A stretch of 64,000 nucleotides of DNA. Origin: Styela clava. Taxonomy: Eukaryota; Chordata; Ascidiacea; Stolidobranchia; Styelidae. This document shows positions 25,409 through 40,164 of this stretch, one piece after another. Numbering within the stretch: the stretch's first letter is position 1; each line of letters opens with the position of its first letter. The DNA lies in NCBI RefSeq assembly GCF_964204865.1, contig NC_135261.1, forward strand, positions 11,408,001 through 11,472,000, given 5' to 3'. Position numbers and translations under genes: made by a program. The notes beneath the pieces were generated by a model. It saw only the letters and a list, made by a program, of their open reading frames with translations, was not told where the DNA came from and searched no databases.

Positions 25409-25520
25409 ATGCCGGCAACATCAACCGAACGACAAGCGACCATGAAAATATTATTCATTTTAGTTTTAGATTAGGCTGATGAATTTATGCCAATTGCATT
25501 TACCATCTGATGATATTGAC

Positions 25521-25526
25521 AATAAA
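25521..25526 (+). terminator. Polyadenylation signal of gene copy 3
   Basis: AATAAA lies 113 nt after the stop codon. Confidence 0.65.
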
Positions 25527-25569
25527 TTCTAAGCAAATGCAAATAGAAGTGTTAAAATGTGGTTAGAGG

Positions 25570-25845
25570 CAATGTTCCCTCTAATTTCTTGTAGTATGTG
25601 TGCGCAGAAATTTTGGTATGTGCGCACTTTTTTGGAAATGGCTAATATTTGTGCAAAAACCAATGAAGAAATTTTGGCGTTCTAACCGGGTAATGGGTGG
25701 GCCAACAACAAACTTTCTCAACCTACCAACCAAGAAAATTGTTACATTACATCGAAATACGTCTGTGCGCAGTAAATCTATGCGTGTGCGCAGCCTCTGA
25801 AAGCTGTGTGCGCGCGCACACGCGCACACCTTAGAGGGAACACTG
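25570..25845. mobile_element. 276-bp hAT1 element, U3
   Basis: It has the same length, ends and GTTAGAGG target duplication (25562-25569 and 25846-25853) as in U1, so it is the same insertion event. One internal change reads ACCAAGAAAATTG where U1 and U4 have ACCGAGAAAATTG. Confidence 0.9.
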
Positions 25846-28101
25846 GTTAGAGGCATCTGTAGTGACCGGGATTTGAAAGTACGTGTGGATTGAACACTAT
25901 TTCTATACCTTTACATGTAAAATTGTATTATGTAATAACATCAGTTACATACTTCGCAAAGCACAAAGCGCATTATTTTTCGACATGCATGCTTCATACT
26001 CCGTGTAACCCCCTTTATTTGCGACCCGGTAACGCCAGGGTGCAAATAGTAGAAAAAGCTGTTGTGTGGAAAATGCATTTCCCAAATCCTTGTTCAAGCA
26101 CAACCGATTTTTTCAAACTTATCATGAAAATTGTACTTCTAAAAATTGATAACGCGAGATGAAACCTTGAGCGATGCACAAGAAAACATCAAAATGGGAA
26201 ATACAGGTCAACTTGTTACGTTCAGGAATGACAAATGTTGGATGAGAAATGGAATTATAATGAAAATAATGTCTCTGAACAATCATATTATTGCAAATTC
26301 CGCAATTACGAAATATTAATACCATAACGGTAATATTTATGCTCCGGAAAAGAAAGTTTAAGAATCCTCACGTAAACTTCACAATCTGGTAATAATGACA
26401 ACATTAAATACAAAAACACCAGTAAAATTCAAATCATGCAAATCTCAGTATTTTCCGGTAACCGGGGCTTAAATTTGAAATATTCGTTTAAATTCACATA
26501 TTTGTCCAGATAGTTTTGCAATAATTCAAGCATCTTCCAGATAAATTCAATTTTTACAGACTTGACGACATTTTTTGTAGAGTTCAAAATTCTACAAATT
26601 TTCTTCGAAATATTCGAAAATTTGAGATGTCATCAAAATTATACAATTGCGATATATTAGTCTTCTCTTCAACGATACACTCAAATTTTTAGGTAAGGTT
26701 CGAAATAATTGATTATTTTATAAATGAATGCAAATTTCACAAAATTGCCAATATTCGACCAACAGAAAATTCGGAACATCGATGGATGTTACTACAATTT
26801 TCATAGTGCGATGTTTTGTCTTCTATAAACCGCGAATTCTAATTTTTACACTCGGGATTGGAAAAAATCGATATAATGCGAATATCTTTTGAATATATTT
26901 AATTTTTACAAAGTTGACAACACTCAAATCTCAAAAATTGCTGGATATCACAAATATATTTTTTACCATAATACCTTCTGACATTGGTCCTCTCTCTATT
27001 TAACGCAAAATTCAGGGTCTTGAACTTGGAACCGGAATTCTTTAAATGATGCAATTATCTGATAAACATGAGGGCCTTACACAAATATATGGACACGAGA
27101 ACCGAAACGAAACAATTCACCATCAATTCCCAGAAAACCATGCAATGTGCTTAACGAAGCTGTATTTTAAAACAGCTAATGTACGATAACTTACCAGTAT
27201 GTTTAAAATGTTCGTTCCAATTTGAAAATTTTGTCCGAAATCAGGCAATCCAATACACTGCGCTTTTTAGCCTAAATATGTGGACTCTTTGACTAGTTTG
27301 AAGACAGGCAATGATATGCCAATTCATAAATTTTGTCCTAAGTTAGGCAATGTCATGCAAATTTAAAATTTTTGTCCGGAATTTTGCAATTCCATTTTTT
27401 TGGTTAATGAAATTTATTCCACTACCAGACATTTGATATGCTCGACACTTACGCTATTAGAACTGAAATCTTCAATATGTTTTCTGTTTATAATACAGTA
27501 ATAGTTTGTAACGAAACTTTCTTTATGAAAAAGCCTGCGACTTGTTCTTCGCGACTTACCGTACCTCGATGAGCAACACATCGCTTAAAAGGCGTGCTAT
27601 TCCTAATTTTGATCAGGTCATCGTACACGGAAAAAAAAATCCATGAATCCCACAAAAACTTTGGAAAGGAATAAAAGTTCTAGCCTTCTAGCGAACAATA
27701 CAATCTTTGACCACTGGAAATTTCAAAGCAATTGTTCCAGTATTTAGAAAGAAAAATAAAAGATCAGAAGAAAATAACAAGTACAACATAATAACAAAAC
27801 AACATATTATCACCCTGATAAAACATTAGGTTCAATTTTTTCGAAATTTGGCAGGAATTTCACTTGAATAGCGAGGGTTCTGGAAACATCAATGCACTTT
27901 CATCACCAAAAAATTGTACGACATCTTAACGTCAAAAAACGACAACATAAGGAAAATCCAGTTTCTAATCAATGTACATGTATTGTTAATATAAAAAATA
28001 AAACCAATGCGCAACGGTGAACAATCGAATCACAGTTGAAAATAAGTGAATAGAGAATTCCTGTTCACCAAATGGTGTAATCCACAGACTCCGTGTTCTT
28101 T

Positions 28102-29441
28102 TCAGTTTTTTATAAAAAATGGCATTCTTGCATATTGTACTTTCTTGTTGTACCATAATGGTTCATTATAGAGATGGATATTGGCATTAGATGTTAATTC
28201 CTTATATAGGTACCAGGTACAAAGTGTATCCTTAATTGTTATAAAATGAAGATTTTTTATGAAACGAGAGTTATACCATAAATTTCCTTTCAGTAAACAA
28301 TGTATTTCTATATCACGTAAATAATAAAGTTCAATGGTTTTCCAAATACTCTCTTTTGACTCATCTATGAGGTGATACAACCATTTCAGTTTTTGAAAAA
28401 TAAAGGTACTTTCAACGTCTACCATTTCAATTCCACCTTTCATTTTTGGGCCAATCAATGTTTTACGTTTGATTCTTTCCCAATTTGAATTCCATAAAAA
28501 ACGAAATATTAAAGAATTCAGTGATTTAACAAATTTTTTGGGAATAGTAACAGGTAAAAATGTAAATTGATATGTAAAGAGCGATAGAATTCATGATTTG
28601 ATTACACATACTTTTCCTAGAATTGTTAAATTTCTCCTACGCCAAATTTGAATAATGTTTTGTACTTGCTGCAACATAAACGGTAAGTTAAGTTCATATA
28701 GTTGTTTCAAATCAGCCGTAATTGTAATTCTCAATAATTTAAACTCATAAGTCCAGTTGAGATTGTGATGAATATTTTGTTCAATTATGCCACATTCAGT
28801 TCCAATATTCATTGCTTGTGATTTTCAGCATTTGTTTTGCATCCTGATACAGTTCAGCTGTTCGAAATAAGGTTTCAATGCTTTTAGATGAATCATCAGT
28901 GAAGACTATTGTATCATCTGCAGCTAGGGCTATTTTAATTTCGTTTTCTGCAATTTTATATCCAGTGATATCTTTATTATTACGAACCATCGTTGCGAAA
29001 ATTTCTATTACTACAAGGAATAAATACGATGAGATTGGGTCGCCCTGATTAAGCCCGAATGCTATTAGCGACTGGAACAGGAAACACCATACGACACTAT
29101 CAAATATCCAATCCAATAATTGTACCAGGTATTTCATTGTATGTTGTATGGTTTATTATATCGCAAAGTAATCGTATGTTTTCTCCCATTTGTCTGTTTT
29201 GAATAAAACCTCTTTGCTCTTTGTGAATTATATTGTTCATTACTGTTTGGATTTGTGTCGTGAGAACTTTACTTAAAATTTTGTAATCCGTATTCAATAG
29301 CGTAATGGGTCGATAGTTTTTTAAATTATCGGCGTCTTTTCCTTTCTTCAATATGAGGGTTATTATTCCATCACATTGAGTTTGGCTCATGTGACCAGTG
29401 ATACACGCCTGGTTATAACATTTCAGCAGAGAGTCTTTCAA
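28102..29441 (-). mobile_element. Decayed LINE remnant, U3
   Basis: It is structurally the same as in U1, with four broken reading-frame pieces at 29100-29441, 28796-29137, 28591-28812 and 28102-28458, and with RT motifs including QGDPISSYLF and AADD. Confidence 0.85.
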
Positions 29442-29468
29442 ATCTTCCCAAAAGATTTTATGTTAATA

Positions 29469-30586
29469 ACGACCAACTCGACTTAATAGCGCAGACATGC
29501 GGAGATAATATCATAACAACACAATTACACTTGGATATATAAAACAAGCCCATATTTGTCTGTGATGATAGATCGTCCGGAAAAAGAGCGTTGACAATGT
29601 AGTCATTTTTTCCTAACTCAGGCTTTTTTGTCGTTGTTTAATTGACCCCCGTGTCCATAAAATTAGACATTGTCTTCCCTAATATATATACGAATCATGG
29701 CAGAGCCCACAAACACTAAGACAGACACCTGGAAATTATACATTGTGAATAAAATAGTGTTTGCGTCCCAACGCCGCATCATCTCTTCTCCTTGTTTCGA
29801 TGCAAGTTTCAATGACTTGCGCCATAAAATACATGCGTATAATGAAAAGAATTGTTCTATTCACAAAAGTCTAGTAATACTTTTTGGCGTTAGGATATTA
29901 TACTTGTTGAAGGAGCAACTGGAACGCGTATTTAATTGAAACATTCTACGCAAATTGTTGAAATTAACTTTGGTTTGAAGATGAATGGGGTGATTTCCGA
30001 GTGCATTTATGCCTGAACACAAGTTTTAACAAATTTTGATGATGGCTGATCTTCGGTTTTCAATTATCCACTTCTTACAGGATGTAATCACAAACATTGT
30101 TTTGCTTACAATTTTTGAGCATCTATTATCTAAACAATGACATGTTTGGTTTGATTGACGTTGTCAAACGATATTTGACGCGAGTCAAAAGTCGAGTTGC
30201 ACATTGGCATATAAAACTTTTCCAGAAATAGAAATATTTATGCATGAGAAGAATCCGGGAAATATTGATGATATATAGAAATTTGTTTCGAATTACAAAA
30301 ATATATCTCAAAATCCATATTTTTAAAGGCGCCCAATATGAAACTGTCCGCTAGTTGCAGGGGATGTAGTTGAATTATTTTTTGGAGATTCAGTATTCTC
30401 GGAGAATGACAACGTCAATCAATCAATCAATCAATCTATCGAAACATCAACATTTTGCTTCTAAAGTCTGCATACGTGTATGCAAAATAAACTGTTTGCT
30501 CTACAATAAAGATATAAGTGTTTCATCGAAAAACAAATGTTTTACTTGTGTTTAATATGCATGTGTGATGTTCACACTCTTTGAGG
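29469..30586. repeat. Block A, U3
   Basis: It is nearly identical to U1 block A. The 80-codon MAEPTNTK frame starts at 29697 and is open to 29939. The inverted repeat and CAATCAATC tract are present. Confidence 0.75.
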
Positions 30587-30709
30587 CAGGGGTAGGCAAC
30601 CTAAGGCCTGCGGGGCGAGAATCCTGCCCGCGACGTTTCACTGAAATATAGTAACAAAACACCCGTTTCGACGATTATATTCTATACGTAACAGAATTTA
30701 TTGTGAGAC
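30587..30709. mobile_element. Truncated hAT2, left end only, U3
   Basis: It has the same deletion breakpoint as U1 (GTGAGAC joined to GAGCAAATAAAGC), so the deletion predates the duplication that separated U1 and U3. Confidence 0.75.
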
Positions 30710-30824
30710 GAGCAAATAAAGCAAATCATAACTATAGCGATTAAAAAAAAAACGTTACAAACTTGGCGCAAGACTCATTGCTGCTAAAAGGTCGCAAGTA
30801 TGCAAGTATGCAATTATTTCGCTC

Positions 30825-32304
30825 ACGACCAACTCGACCTAAAAGCGGGGACAAGCGAAAATGATATTATGACAACACAATTACACTTTGATATCTGAAT
30901 CAAATCCATATTTGCTTGTGATAATAGATCGTCCGTAAAAATGGCGTTGAAAATGTAGTTATTTCTTCTTAACTTGAACTTTTTTTCGTTGTGAATTGAC
31001 CCTCGTGTCCATAAAATTGGACATTGCTCTCTTATATATATACGAATCATTGAAAGGTCTACAATTATTAGAAAGACAACAGTAATTACACATAGTAAAT
31101 AAAATAACTGATGAAAACCCTTTTTCTTTGAAGGAGATCACAGGTCATGGAAGTTTAAGGACCGCTGTTAGGATAGGATAGGATTCACATATTTATCCCG
31201 GGGGAGAAGAAAGCCGATAAGACGGCTTATCCATATGGCGAACCACGGCCTCTCGTCCGGTTACCATTCCAAGTCCGGTATGTGATTAGTTATATTGTTT
31301 GTTTTTGAAAGCATGGACTTGGTGGTGGAGGAAGCTGTAACCGACCAGCCGTTACGTGAACCACCCAGCGACGGCGAGGAGTCCAGCAATCCGCTCGCAC
31401 ATAACCATCCCTGCATGGGATTCGAACCTGCGAACCTACGCAGAGTAATTAGAGGTGCGGTGGCGAGCGTATTTCTAACGCTTCACCCGTTGAGCCACAC
31501 CGCCGCGCCTGTTCTAGTTGCTGACGCGCCAACGTCGCATCATCTCTTCTCCTTGCTTGGATGCAAGTTTCAATGACTTGCGTCAAGACATACGTGTGCA
31601 TAATGACGAGAATTGTTTTATTCAAGAAAGTCTACAAATAGATTTCGACGATGAGATTTTATACTTGTAGATAGAGCAACTGCACCGCGTTTTTTTATTA
31701 AACATTCTTCGCAAATTGTTGAAACTGACTTCGGTTTGAAGATGAATGAAGTGATGTTCGAGTGCAATTATGCCTGAACACGAGTTCTAACAAATTTTGA
31801 TGATGGCTGATTCTCGGTTTTCGATTATCCACTTCTTAAAGGGTGTAATCACAAACATTGTTTTGCTTACAATTTGTGAGCATCTATTATCTAAACAAAG
31901 ACATGTTTGGTTTGATTGACGTTGTTAAACAATATTTGAAGCAATTCAAAAGTCGACACACATTAGCATGTTGAACTTCTCCAGAAATAGAAATATTTAT
32001 GCATGAGCAGAATCCGGAAAATATTGATGAAGTATGGAAATTTCGTTCGAATTACAAAAAAAATATCTCAAAGTCCATATTTTTGAAGGCGCCTAATATG
32101 AAACTATCCGCTAGATGTTAGGTAAGCAGTTGAAATATTCTTTTCGGATTCAGTATTCTCGGAGAATGACAACGTCAATCAATCAATCAATCTATCGAAA
32201 TATCAACGTTTTGCTTCCAAAGTTTGCATACGTGTATGCAAAATAAATTGTTTGTTCTAACATACGGATATAAGTGCTTCATCGAAAACAAACGTTTTAA
32301 ATGT
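30825..32304. repeat. Block B, U3 (runs into U4)
   Basis: It has the U1-type structure, with the left arm deleted and the SINE at 31169-31510. One extra T lies in the CGCGTTTTTTTATTAAAC run near 31693. Confidence 0.75.
31169..31510 (-). mobile_element. tRNA-derived SINE, U3
   Basis: This is the same insertion as at 9815-10156, with conserved pol III boxes and ATCCT tail. Confidence 0.85.
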
Positions 32305-33383
32305 GATATCATTTATACGGATATGACAGCTCTTCATCAAAAATATAATAATCTTCAAAATTGGTATTTAACTCGACATTTTGTGTTTTTGCCTTGAATG
32401 CGATGGAAATTCACTTAAATTATTTAGTACTTTTCAACTTTACCATGTTGAAGTAGGATTCAAATGTTTTGAGAATTCCAAATTCCAAAATAAAATTTTC
32501 GACTCCGAGACCTGTGACGAAACGTTATGAAACTGGATATTTCAACTTTATTGGTGTTGTCTCGACATTAATTCAATCGTTATCTTTTTATTTGGGGGTT
32601 GTGGTTGGCGTTAGATATATATAATATATGTTTAAATGCCAGCAATTGAACAGAACATAAAATTCGTTTTGAAATTAATTGGACTATTCTACACTAATTT
32701 CTGCTTTATCATTTTGAAGGTGAAAAAATAGTTCCAACTCCAATACCACTGACAACGAGTGAAATATTCTTCGTGTGCAAAATTCATGTTCAAATAACTC
32801 ATATTACAGTGTTCAATCATTATGGCTATTTCAGATACAATGTTGATGCTCATATAATCAGGGAAAATTTTTGATTGATTGACGCTGTCAAGCATGAGAA
32901 CGTCAATCAATCTATGATTCAAAAGTCGTACATTTTGATTGTTAAAATAATTGTATGCGTATGCCAATAAGTAAATAATAAAAATAAAGTGTCGTTGAAA
33001 AACTGCTATGTTTTTAGTAATGCTCTTCAATTGGATGTAATACCTGTTGACTAACTATCTTCAATCCTGAAGTTATATTTATATAAACAATGCGCACTGA
33101 TGAAGTGAATAGCTATGCCGAGGTGGTATCCCATTAGTTGAAAAATAATGTACTTCACAATATAAAGATTAATTAACAATTACCATTTTACTAAATGCAC
33201 AATGATGGAAGATTTAAATGAAATAAACTGAACTTTCTGTTATAACTACGGCATAGCGATTCGAGGCAAACATTTGTTGCGCTTATGACAATTTCAATCA
33301 TTGTGGTCGAGACAAGAGATCACTAATGTAACATTAAAACCCAAATGAGCTGGTACTTGAATTTGGAGGGAGGGGAGAAATCC
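32305..33383. other. Upstream flank of gene copy 4
   Basis: It is gene-free, with the same inverted repeat at about 32873-32912. Confidence 0.6.
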
Positions 33384-33391
33384 TATATATA
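33384..33391 (+). promoter_or_regulatory. TATA box of gene copy 4
   Basis: TATATATA lies 58 bp before the ATG at 33449. Confidence 0.7.
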
Positions 33392-33448
33392 CAAGCGCAC
33401 AACAGGGATTTGACAAGTCGTTGTTCAACAACCTGAATAAAGACGATC

Positions 33449-36103
33449 ATGAAGATTCTATTGTTACTTCTAGGCTGTTTGGCCGTAAGTATTTGATAAA
33501 TAGTGCCCTTCATGTCTTTTTATCAATTTTGCCAAAATTATAATGTTTACAGGTTGCCAATGCCGCTTTATACCAACCAAGTCATTGCGGATATGTTACT
33601 TACAATGTCGGGCAATTTTACCGAATCAATTACGGATGTTACAGTTTCCGAAGCTACTACTGTCCTGCTTGGTTCACAACGAAATATTACTCTAATGTTC
33701 TGAAGAGCTATCCAGGAGAGAAATGCACAGAGGATGGATTCGTAGGTAATTCAGAATTGTATCTTGATATGTTTTCCTGAATAATTTGAGAAACACACAT
33801 TTTGAGGGCATGAATTTTTGTATTATAGAGATGACGGTCGACGTTTTTGAAGCTGAAGTTAAAAAACAATTGAAAGAAGTGGCCGATAAAATATATCTTG
33901 ATATGCAACAAAAATATGAAGATTGGGATGAAACTGCAACAAATCAAAATACCGAGGCAAAGAAAAAGCACGAAGACGCTATCGAGGAATATGCAAAGCA
34001 GTATTTGAGGTTTGTATTTCTTCTTACAATTTTTTCTTACGTATTCTTTTTTTACTCAAATTATTAACATCGTGAATTTTTAGAATTACGGGATTGCAGG
34101 AAGAGTCAGAAGAAATGAAGGAGACCAACAAGAAGGCTATTGAAAATTATAATACAAAACTAGATTCATTGTTGGAAGAGGCAAAAAAAAATTATAACGA
34201 TGACATGCAGAAAAGATACGCTTGTGTGCTGGAATATCACGAAAAACTTGTCGAGAGGTGGGTTACTGTAAGTTTAAATGTCCGTTTACAAGAGAACGAA
34301 AATTCGAACCTTTCTTATTTCAGGTCTGTTACATGCTTCACCACTCGTTTAGCTAAAATAGCAGAATACAAAGAAGCTCTCGAAAAGCGCGTGACAGAGT
34401 ACGAGACAAAGTATAAATGTGTCATGGAAGCCATCGTGAAACAGAGATCTGAAGTGTTCCAAAAACTCATATACAGAGCCCATTGTAAGTTTTTTCTATT
34501 CTTTCGAATTTTGCACATACTTTTATTCATAATGGAACTTTACATCTAGGTTCTGAGGATTGGAACGAAGCAGAGGTTAATGCAGTTTTGGAGGCTTTCA
34601 AAACTAAAGAAACTCAATCATATCAAACACAGTTGGATGAATACACTACGAAGCTAACTGCAGCTATCGCAGAACTTGTGAAAAGCTACGCATGCGCTTA
34701 TCAGTGCGCTTACGGCGGAACTCTCTGTTTTGGCAGAAGTCAATTTTACACCAATTGGTAATTATAAATAAATGGAAGGTACATAGTATATATCAATATA
34801 ATTCTACTCCTGGTTTTTTCTTTTAGTCGAAGTATCGGGAAATGGTGGACGTACAGAATTACCACCCAAAGAAGTTGCTTCCGTTTCTTGACCTACAAAT
34901 TCCAATACAGGACAATCCAATACAAGCAACTGAAAAAATGTGAAACCGGTTAGTGCAATTCCTAAAAATTTTCCACAATTGTCTTTATGTTTCACTGAAT
35001 TTAATATTTTTATTACTCTTAAGATGAAGTTAATATCACCGAACAAAAATTCAAAGAAGACCTTGATACCAAAGCTAAGACAATAATTGAATCTATGAAG
35101 AAAACATATGCTGAATGGTTTGCACAAGCAGAAATAACTAATCAGAAGGCATTGGAGTCTTTCAAAAAGATTGTTGATGAGAGACACGAATGTTTAATAA
35201 CGTATTATAAAGCAAATTGCTTAGTAAAGTAAGTGTCACAGTGAATAAGTATATCATAAGATGACATTTGGCACAATTGCTCTTTATATTTCCAGAAACA
35301 ATTGCATCACAGCAGATAACTTGACTTCCCTAGAAGAATATCAGAAATCATTAGACGAACAAAAGAAAGAAGCGATTGCAGAGTATGAAAAAAAGCTTGA
35401 GGAGCGCCTTTCTCGCGCTTCCAAGGCATACACTGACATGATTGATTGCCACGAGCAAAGGATCAATGAGCGAATTGCCAAATATGTTGCACAATATGCA
35501 TCATGCCTATCTACCAGAAAGACAAAGATCGAAAACTACGAAAAGTGCTTATCGGAACGGTTTGAAAGAAGACTGAAATGCATTACAGAAAGATTGGAAA
35601 AGGTTGGCAGTGTGAAATTTTGTTCAAAAAATATGTATATATATTTATATAATTCTTGCAAAAATGTTTAGATTTCCCAACTCAGAATGGAACAGTATTT
35701 GAAACTGCTTGAATTTTATATGGGCAAACCACTCGGCAACGAAGCTCAAGCATTGTACGACGCCTACCAAGCAAAAACGGAGACGGAACTCGCCGATATA
35801 GTGACCAAGATTAAAGGAGACTGGGAGAAACATCTAAGTGATCTGAAGGAGCATTACGCTTGTGGATTCAAATGCACATACTGTGTGCAACTTCGAGAAC
35901 TCAGGATCCATTATAATTATCGCTGCGTGTTACCCACGTCTTCATCTTATTGCTTTGCTTACAAGCAATTCTGGTAAGTCATAGATACGTAATTGAATTG
36001 AATCAAATTTTTTCCTGTTTAACATATTCCTATTTTTAGCACGTACAAATCCTACCGCATTGTCAAGTATGGCGGATGCTTCAGATATGTCAGATGTGTA
36101 TAA
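33449..36103 (+). CDS. Secreted Cys-rich coiled-coil-like protein, copy 4 (11 exons, 650 aa)
   Basis: Exons: 33449-33484, 33553-33745, 33829-34009, 34084-34257, 34324-34484, 34550-34757, 34827-34948, 35024-35228, 35296-35602, 35672-35973, 36040-36103. I saw no protein difference from copy 1. The motif pair YACAYQC (295-301) and YACGFKC (591-597) opens the second and third Cys modules, as in the other copies. All GT-AG sites are intact and the frame is open to TAA. Function unknown; predicted secreted. Confidence 0.85.
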
Positions 36104-36215
36104 ACGCCGGCAACATCAACCGAACGACAAGCGACCATGAAAATATTATTCATTTTAGTTTTAGATTAGGCTGATGAATTTATGCCAATTGCATTTACCA
36201 TCTGATGATATTGAC

Positions 36216-36221
36216 AATAAA
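36216..36221 (+). terminator. Polyadenylation signal of gene copy 4
   Basis: AATAAA lies 113 nt after the stop codon. Confidence 0.65.
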
Positions 36222-36264
36222 TTCTAAGCAAATGCAAATAGAAGTGTTAAAATGTGGTTAGAGG

Positions 36265-36540
36265 CAATGTTCCCTCTAATTTCTTGTAGTATGTGTGCGC
36301 AGAAATTTTGGTATGTGCGCACTTTTTTGGAAATGGCTAATATTTGTGCAAAAACCAATGAAGAAATTTTGGCGTTCTAACCGGGTAATGGGTGGGCCAA
36401 CAACAAACTTTCTCAACCTACCAACCGAGAAAATTGTTACATTACATCGAAATACGTCTGTGCGCAGTAAATCTATGCGTGTGCGCAGCCTCTGAAAGCT
36501 GTGTGCGCGCGCACACGCGCACACCTTAGAGGGAACACTG
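36265..36540. mobile_element. 276-bp hAT1 element, U4
   Basis: It has the same ends, length and GTTAGAGG duplications (36257-36264 and 36541-36548) as in U1 and U3. Confidence 0.9.
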
Positions 36541-38796
36541 GTTAGAGGCATCTGTAGTGACCGGGATTTGAAAGTACGTGTGGATTGAACACTATTTCTA
36601 TACCTTTACATGTAAAATTGTATTATGTAATAACATCAGTTACATACTTCGCAAAGCACAAAGCGCATTATTTTTCGACATGCATGCTTCATACTCCGTG
36701 TAACCCCCTTTATTTGCGACCCGGTAACGCCAGGGTGCAAATAGTAGAAAAAGCTGTTGTGTGGAAAATGCATTTCCCAAATCCTTGTTCAAGCACAACC
36801 GATTTTTTCAAACTTATCATGAAAATTGTACTTCTAAAAATTGATAACGCGAGATGAAACCTTGAGCGATGCACAAGAAAACATCAAAATGGGAAATACA
36901 GGTCAACTTGTTACGTTCAGGAATGACAAATGTTGGATGAGAAATGGAATTATAATGAAAATAATGTCTCTGAACAATCATATTATTGCAAATTCCGCAA
37001 TTACGAAATATTAATACCATAACGGTAATATTTATGCTCCGGAAAAGAAAGTTTAAGAATCCTCACGTAAACTTCACAATCTGGTAATAATGACAACATT
37101 AAATACAAAAACACCAGTAAAATTCAAATCATGCAAATCTCAGTATTTTCCGGTAACCGGGGCTTAAATTTGAAATATTCGTTTAAATTCACATATTTGT
37201 CCAGATAGTTTTGCAATAATTCAAGCATCTTCCAGATAAATTCAATTTTTACAGACTTGACGACATTTTTTGTAGAGTTCAAAATTCTACAAATTTTCTT
37301 CGAAATATTCGAAAATTTGAGATGTCATCAAAATTATACAATTGCGATATATTAGTCTTCTCTTCAACGATACACTCAAATTTTTAGGTAAGGTTCGAAA
37401 TAATTGATTATTTTATAAATGAATGCAAATTTCACAAAATTGCCAATATTCGACCAACAGAAAATTCGGAACATCGATGGATGTTACTACAATTTTCATA
37501 GTGCGATGTTTTGTCTTCTATAAACCGCGAATTCTAATTTTTACACTCGGGATTGGAAAAAATCGATATAATGCGAATATCTTTTGAATATATTTAATTT
37601 TTACAAAGTTGACAACACTCAAATCTCAAAAATTGCTGGATATCACAAATATATTTTTTACCATAATACCTTCTGACATTGGTCCTCTCTCTATTTAACG
37701 CAAAATTCAGGGTCTTGAACTTGGAACCGGAATTCTTTAAATGATGCAATTATCTGATAAACATGAGGGCCTTACACAAATATATGGACACGAGAACCGA
37801 AACGAAACAATTCACCATCAATTCCCAGAAAACCATGCAATGTGCTTAACGAAGCTGTATTTTAAAACAGCTAATGTACGATAACTTACCAGTATGTTTA
37901 AAATGTTCGTTCCAATTTGAAAATTTTGTCCGAAATCAGGCAATCCAATACACTGCGCTTTTTAGCCTAAATATGTGGACTCTTTGACTAGTTTGAAGAC
38001 AGGCAATGATATGCCAATTCATAAATTTTGTCCTAAGTTAGGCAATGTCATGCAAATTTAAAATTTTTGTCCGGAATTTTGCAATTCCATTTTTTTGGTT
38101 AATGAAATTTATTCCACTACCAGACATTTGATATGCTCGACACTTACGCTATTAGAACTGAAATCTTCAATATGTTTTCTGTTTATAATACAGTAATAGT
38201 TTGTAACGAAACTTTCTTTATGAAAAAGCCTGCGACTTGTTCTTCGCGACTTACCGTACCTCGATGAGCAACACATCGCTTAAAAGGCGTGCTATTCCTA
38301 ATTTTGATCAGGTCATCGTACACGGAAAAAAAATTCCATGAATCCCACAAAAACTTTGGAAAGGAATAAAAGTTCTAGCCTTCTAGCGAACAATACAATC
38401 TTTGACCACTGGAAATTTCAAAGCAATTGTTCCAGTATTTAGAAAGAAAAATAAAAGATCAGAAGAAAATAACAAGTACAACATAATAACAAAACAACAT
38501 ATTATCACCCTGATAAAACATTAGGTTCAATTTTTTCGAAATTTGGCAGGAATTTCACTTGAATAGCGAGGGTTCTGAAAACATCAATGCACTTTCATCA
38601 CCAAAAAATTGTACGACATCTTAACGTCAAAAAACGACAACATAAGGAAAATCCAGTTTCTAATCAATGTACATGTATTGTTAATATAAAAAATAAAACC
38701 AATGCGCAACGGTGAACAATCGAATCACAGTTGAAAATAAGTGAATAGAGAATTCCTGTTCACCAAATGGTGTAATCCACAGACTCCGTGTTCTTT

Positions 38797-40137
38797 TCAG
38801 TTTTTTATAAAAAATGGCATTCTTGCATATTGTACTTTCTTGTTGTACCATAATGGTTCATTATAGAGATGGATATTGGCATTAGATGTTAATTCCTTAT
38901 ATAGGTACCAGGTACAAAGTGTATCCTTAATTGTTATATAAATGAAGATTTTTTATGAAACGAGAGTTATACCATAAATTTCCTTTCAGTAAACAATGTA
39001 TTTCTATATCACGTAAATAATAAAGTTCAATGGTTTTCCAAATACTCTCTTTTGACTCATCTATGAGGTGATACAACCATTTCAGTTTTTGAAAAATAAA
39101 GGTACTTTCAACGTCTACCATTTCAATTCCACCTTTCATTTTTGGGCCAATCAATGTTTTACGTTTGATTCTTTCCCAATTTGAATTCCATAAAAAACGA
39201 AATATTAAAGAATTCAGTGATTTAACAAATTTTTTGGGAATAGTAACAGGTAAAAATGTAAATTGATATGTAAAGAGCGATAGAATTCATGATTTGATTA
39301 CACATACTTTTCCTAGAATTGTTAAATTTCTCCTACGCCAAATTTGAATAATGTTTTGTACTTGCTGCAACATAAACGGTAAGTTAAGTTCATATAGTTG
39401 TTTCAAATCAGCCGTAATTGTAATTCTCAATAATTTAAACTCATAAGTCCAGTTGAGATTGTGATGAATATTTTGTTCAATTATGCCACATTCAGTTCCA
39501 ATATTCATTGCTTGTGATTTTCAGCATTTGTTTTGCATCCTGATACAGTTCAGCTGTTCGAAATAAGGTTTCAATGCTTTTAGATGAATCATCAGTGAAG
39601 ACTATTGTATCATCTGCAGCTAGGGCTATTTTAATTTCGTTTTCTGCAATTTTATATCCAGTGATATCTTTATTATTACGAACCATCGTTGCGAAAATTT
39701 CTATTACTACAAGGAATAAATACGATGAGATTGGGTCGCCCTGATTAAGCCCGAATGCTATTAGCGACTGGAACAGGAAACACCATACGACACTATCAAA
39801 TATCCAATCCAATAATTGTACCAGGTATTTCATTGTATGTTGTATGGTTTATTATATCGCAAAGTAATCGTATGTTTTCTCCCATTTGTCTGTTTTGAAT
39901 AAAACCTCTTTGCTCTTTGTGAATTATATTGTTCATTACTGTTTGGATTTGTGTCGTGAGAACTTTACTTAAAATTTTGTAATCCGTATTCAATAGCGTA
40001 ATGGGTCGATAGTTTTTTAAATTATCGGCGTCTTTTCCTTTCTTCAATATGAGGGTTATTATTCCATCACATTGAGTTTGGCTCATGTGACCAGTGATAC
40101 ACGCCTGGTTATAACATTTCAGCAGAGAGTCTTTCAA
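38797..40137 (-). mobile_element. Decayed LINE remnant, U4
   Basis: This is the same insertion as in the other units. A small change near 38935 (GTTATATAAATG for GTTATAAAATG) adds a further frame break in the C-terminal piece. The RT motif pieces at 39796-40137 and 39492-39833 are as in U1. Confidence 0.85.
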
Positions 40138-40164
40138 ATCTTCCCAAAAGATTTTATGTTAATA

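Larger units (their letters stand above)
25409..28101. other. Gene-free 3' flank of gene copy 3
   Basis: It is equivalent to 4055-6747 and holds hAT1 at 25570-25845 and the 37-bp motif triplet at about 27216-27394. No gene is visible. Confidence 0.6.
36104..38796. other. Gene-free 3' flank of gene copy 4
   Basis: It is equivalent to 4055-6747, with hAT1 at 36265-36540 and the 37-bp motif triplet at about 37911-38089. No gene is visible. Confidence 0.6.
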